Part shown: positions 62,044 to 64,000 of the stretch, piece after piece
Layout of the letters: the number at the start of each line of letters is the position of its first letter
Position numbering within the stretch: position 1 is the stretch's first letter
Assembly: GCF_029961185.1 (NCBI RefSeq)
Contig: NZ_JASBQQ010000003.1
Location: 372,001-436,000 of the forward strand
Source: Albidovulum aestuarii
GTDB lineage: Bacteria; Pseudomonadota; Alphaproteobacteria; Rhodobacterales; Rhodobacteraceae
DNA length: 64,000 nt
Direction of reading: 5' to 3'
Notes under the pieces: model-generated
What the model saw: only the letters and a program-made list of their open reading frames with translations
Databases searched by the model: none
What the model was told of the DNA's origin: nothing
Made by a program: the position numbers and the translations under genes

Positions 62044-62451
62044 TCAGCGTAGATTGCAGATCCCACGAATCGAAAACTTTCCGGAGCGTTCGGGATAGTC
62101 CTCTTCCCAAGGCTGCGAACGCAGGCCGCGTGTTCTGACCAGAACTTTGCCATTCGATTTGTTGAACTCATACTTGATTTCGACATCACCGACACGATTG
62201 AGACGGTCAAAGTAAGTGATCATCATGACGCCCGCCTTGCGCTCTACTGTTCCCACGGCGTTTGTGCCGTTCATCCGCGCGGAATTTTCATCAACTGTGT
62301 GAATACTTTGCGCGGGAACAATGGCTTGGATATCGCGCTTGTTCCCGGCGCCGGAGTACTGGGACATATTGCAGGTCAGTTCGGCTGCGTGCAGCTCGCT
62401 CGAAGTAAAAGACGTCAGAATGATCGCAACGAACGTTGTAAGAAGTTTCAC
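62044..62451 (-). CDS. small secreted hypothetical protein
   Basis: The 135-residue protein starts with GTG at 62451, 7 bases behind GGAG. A signal peptide VKLLTTFVAIILTSFTSSEL has cleavage near LHA-AE. The mature part has two cysteines (C in AELTCNMSQ and in IRGICNLR) that may pair, and a beta-rich middle. A larger frame extends to 62715 but the upstream codons lack coding character and would hide the signal peptide. No family recognised. Confidence 0.65.
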   Translation of the reverse strand: MKLLTTFVAIILTSFTSSELHAAELTCNMSQYSGAGNKRDIQAIVPAQSIHTVDENSARMNGTNAVGTVERKAGVMMITYFDRLNRVGDVEIKYEFNKSNGKVLVRTRGLRSQPWEEDYPERSGKFSIRGICNLR

Positions 62452-62666
62452 GGAAATACTCCATAATCGGGAGGCGGGTTGGCGTGATATTGTCCCTTTC
62501 GCAAGTGCTACTACCGCAATGAAAACTCCGCCAGAGGACATTCTGTGGGTAAAGTAAAATACAATCTGTAGTAGAAGAATATGGACATGAACCCGCTTTC
62601 GTACGGCACCGCCAATCGCGCTCCGGTCGGCCAGTGTTTCGTCGACTATCTCAATGTTTTCGTTCG

Positions 62667-63644
62667 TCAGAACCGCGGCGCGGGTCCGAGCGGCATCGGG
62701 CCGAGACTCATCCATCCATTTGCGAATGTAACAGGCAGTTCCAGGCTTTCGCCGCCGCCTGCATCTGCGATCTGAGTCAGTGCATTTTCGACCGTGGGCG
62801 CGAGTTGCGGCCGGATCAGACCAAGCTCCGCCGCCAGACGCAGACCGCGCCTCCAGTCGCTGATCGTAAGCGTAATGCGGCCTTCTGGCTGACCCGCCGG
62901 AGTGATCTCAACCTGACCGGCGCCACTCACCTGGATTGATCCCCAGTCCGCCACGATTGACTTAATGGTTAAATTCTCGAGACGAAGGGTCTCGCTCACA
63001 AGATTGCGGTCGATGGGCCGGACAAGGCGCAGCGTGGCGTCGAGCCGCAGATGTCCACCATCAACAGGAAGTCCGCTGAGGCTCAATGTGCTGGCGGGTT
63101 GGCCCGAAAACCCGACGTTGAACACCTCGGCGCCCAGCTCGAATTCCCTGGCGCTCTCCCCCTCCCGAAGGGCAAGCCTTATTTCGTTTAACGTCGAACC
63201 CCAGCCGTGGTCCGAGGCAAGCGCTATAGCCTTGCCCACAGATTGAGCCCGATTGAGCGGAAGATCCGGATCGATGCCGAAAACCGCACTTGCCCGTAGA
63301 TCGTCGGCATGGATTGTGATGGTCTCATTCCCGATGCGCAGCGTTTGATCGGATGGCAGGACCGCAATGATGTGATGTGGTTTGTAAGACAGTGCGTAGA
63401 CCTGAAGCTCGGGTGCGGACCATTCTACGGCTCCGTCAGCGCCGGTCAGTTGTGGGTTCCCGATGGTCAGGTCGAAGCGCGAGGGGAAGCCGTCCAGCGT
63501 CACCTCGCCGTACTCCACGCTTCCCGCCGCGCGCAAATCGGCGAGCGCCGTCTCAGTCCCCTCCAGCACGGCGCGCGATCCCACGGCCCAGTAGCCGCCA
63601 TAGAAGATCGCGAAGGCCGCCGTCAGCCAGATTACCGCGCGCAT
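62667..63644 (-). CDS. DUF2125 domain protein
   Basis: The 325-residue protein has an N-terminal membrane anchor (MRAVIWLTAAFAIFYGGYWA). A periplasmic DUF2125-type domain contains GFPSRFDLTIGNPQL, SAPELQVYALSYKPHHIIAV and late LTISDWRRGLRLAAELGLI. The family is common in alphaproteobacteria; structure resembles AsmA/lipid-transfer barrels and its role is unknown. Diverges from the ChaC-type gene. Confidence 0.82.
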   Translation of the reverse strand: MRAVIWLTAAFAIFYGGYWAVGSRAVLEGTETALADLRAAGSVEYGEVTLDGFPSRFDLTIGNPQLTGADGAVEWSAPELQVYALSYKPHHIIAVLPSDQTLRIGNETITIHADDLRASAVFGIDPDLPLNRAQSVGKAIALASDHGWGSTLNEIRLALREGESAREFELGAEVFNVGFSGQPASTLSLSGLPVDGGHLRLDATLRLVRPIDRNLVSETLRLENLTIKSIVADWGSIQVSGAGQVEITPAGQPEGRITLTISDWRRGLRLAAELGLIRPQLAPTVENALTQIADAGGGESLELPVTFANGWMSLGPMPLGPAPRF

Positions 63645-63712
63645 GGGTCTTTTCTCCCGCAGGTCGATGCTGTTTACAGGGGCGGAACGGCAAGAACCAG
63701 TGGGGCGCGGTG

Positions 63713-64000
63713 ATGAATTCTATGTGGGTCTTCGGCTATGGCTCGCTGATGTGGGAGCCGGGTTTCGCCTTCACCGACCGGGTTCTGGCCAGGCTCGACG
63801 GCTGGCACCGGTCGTTCTGTATGCGCTCCATCCACCATCGTGGGACAGTCGAAAATCCGGGTCTTGTGCTGGCGCTTGACGCGGCAGCGGGGGCGGCCTG
63901 CAACGGGGTTGCCTATTCGGTCCGGGCTGAGAACAGCGACGCGACGCTTGAATATCTGCGTGAACGTGAACTGATCTCTTCGGCCTATCTGGAAAAAACA
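63713..64000 (+). CDS. ChaC-type gamma-glutamylcyclotransferase, 3' partial
   Basis: The frame is cut by the window end after 96 codons. It begins MNSMWVFGYGSLMWEPGFAF with the conserved GYGSLMW substrate-binding loop, then FCMRSIHHRGTVENPGLVLA and GVAYSV, as in ChaC-family enzymes. These split gamma-glutamyl peptides such as glutathione to 5-oxoproline. The catalytic Glu would be expected near ELISSAYLEK, partly visible. Start 63713; ATG 63722 is an alternative. Confidence 0.85.
   Translation, partial: MNSMWVFGYGSLMWEPGFAFTDRVLARLDGWHRSFCMRSIHHRGTVENPGLVLALDAAAGAACNGVAYSVRAENSDATLEYLRERELISSAYLEKT

Noticed and set aside
1-64000. CRISPR arrays, tRNA or rRNA genes, intact insertion sequences
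   Set aside because: No spaced direct repeats, cloverleaf-like sequences, rRNA signatures or complete transposase frames were seen on reading the window.

Overview
The window is GC-rich DNA with dense, tightly coupled operons. It fits an alphaproteobacterium of the Rhodobacteraceae: a glcDEF set, a hyi/SHMT-like pair, a MoxR-DUF58-DUF4159 operon, DUF1285 and DUF2125 proteins, GcvA-type LysR regulators, Hint-domain proteins and osmolyte-type catabolic operons all point there. This placement is inferred from protein character, not from a marker-gene comparison. No tRNA, rRNA, CRISPR array or intact mobile element was seen. Every gap over about 300 bases is filled by a gene.

Layout. 1-5138 (+): an operon-like run with an Ala/Glu-rich protein cut by the window start, two different dynamin-type GTPases overlapping by 4 bases, a Roadblock-like small protein and an unrecognised protein. 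5157-8822: an SHMT-like PLP enzyme divergent from a LysR regulator, then hydroxypyruvate isomerase and DUF1285. 8899-15642 (+): a Bat/aerotolerance-type operon (MoxR ATPase, DUF58, BatA-DUF4159, large GATase-like membrane protein). 15643-17310: a deletion-fusion gene remnant divergent from an ArsR regulator with a palindromic operator, and small proteins. 17456-21342 (+): glycolate oxidase glcDEF. 21461-28198: tandem secreted serine proteases, Hsp20 with a probable RpoH promoter, small membrane protein, cupin, LysR, and an ECF sigma factor coupled to a vWA membrane protein. 28379-32335 (+): peptidoglycan-binding protein, AlkD-like protein behind a long hairpin, CDF cation exporter, beta-lactamase-fold hydrolase.

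32343-47872 (-) is the most striking region: thirteen co-directional genes with overlaps or short gaps. They encode a class III aminotransferase, two COG1233-type FAD oxidoreductases, a GcvT-like protein, two Rieske oxygenase alpha subunits, a PotABCD-type transporter, a DMSP-lyase-like cupin, a methyltransferase and an amidohydrolase. A BetI-like TetR gene diverges from it across a perfect 17-bp inverted repeat. I read it as an uptake and catabolic pathway for an N-methylated or betaine-like compound; the substrate is not identifiable from sequence. Next comes a short foreign-looking stretch (48.7-49.8 kb) with a degenerate transposase and a lipoprotein gene.

49781-56840 is a partial inositol-type cluster: iolJ-like aldolase, iolB and iolC on the minus strand; two Gfo/Idh dehydrogenases and an iolE-like gene on the plus strand; and a LacI regulator. 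TGCAA-type operators lie in the divergent promoter and ahead of the regulator. iolA and iolD are absent here. 57101-64000 is mostly core: Hint-domain protein, rpsD, hisC, prephenate dehydrogenase, extensin-like protein, a small secreted protein, DUF2125 and a ChaC-type gene cut by the window end.
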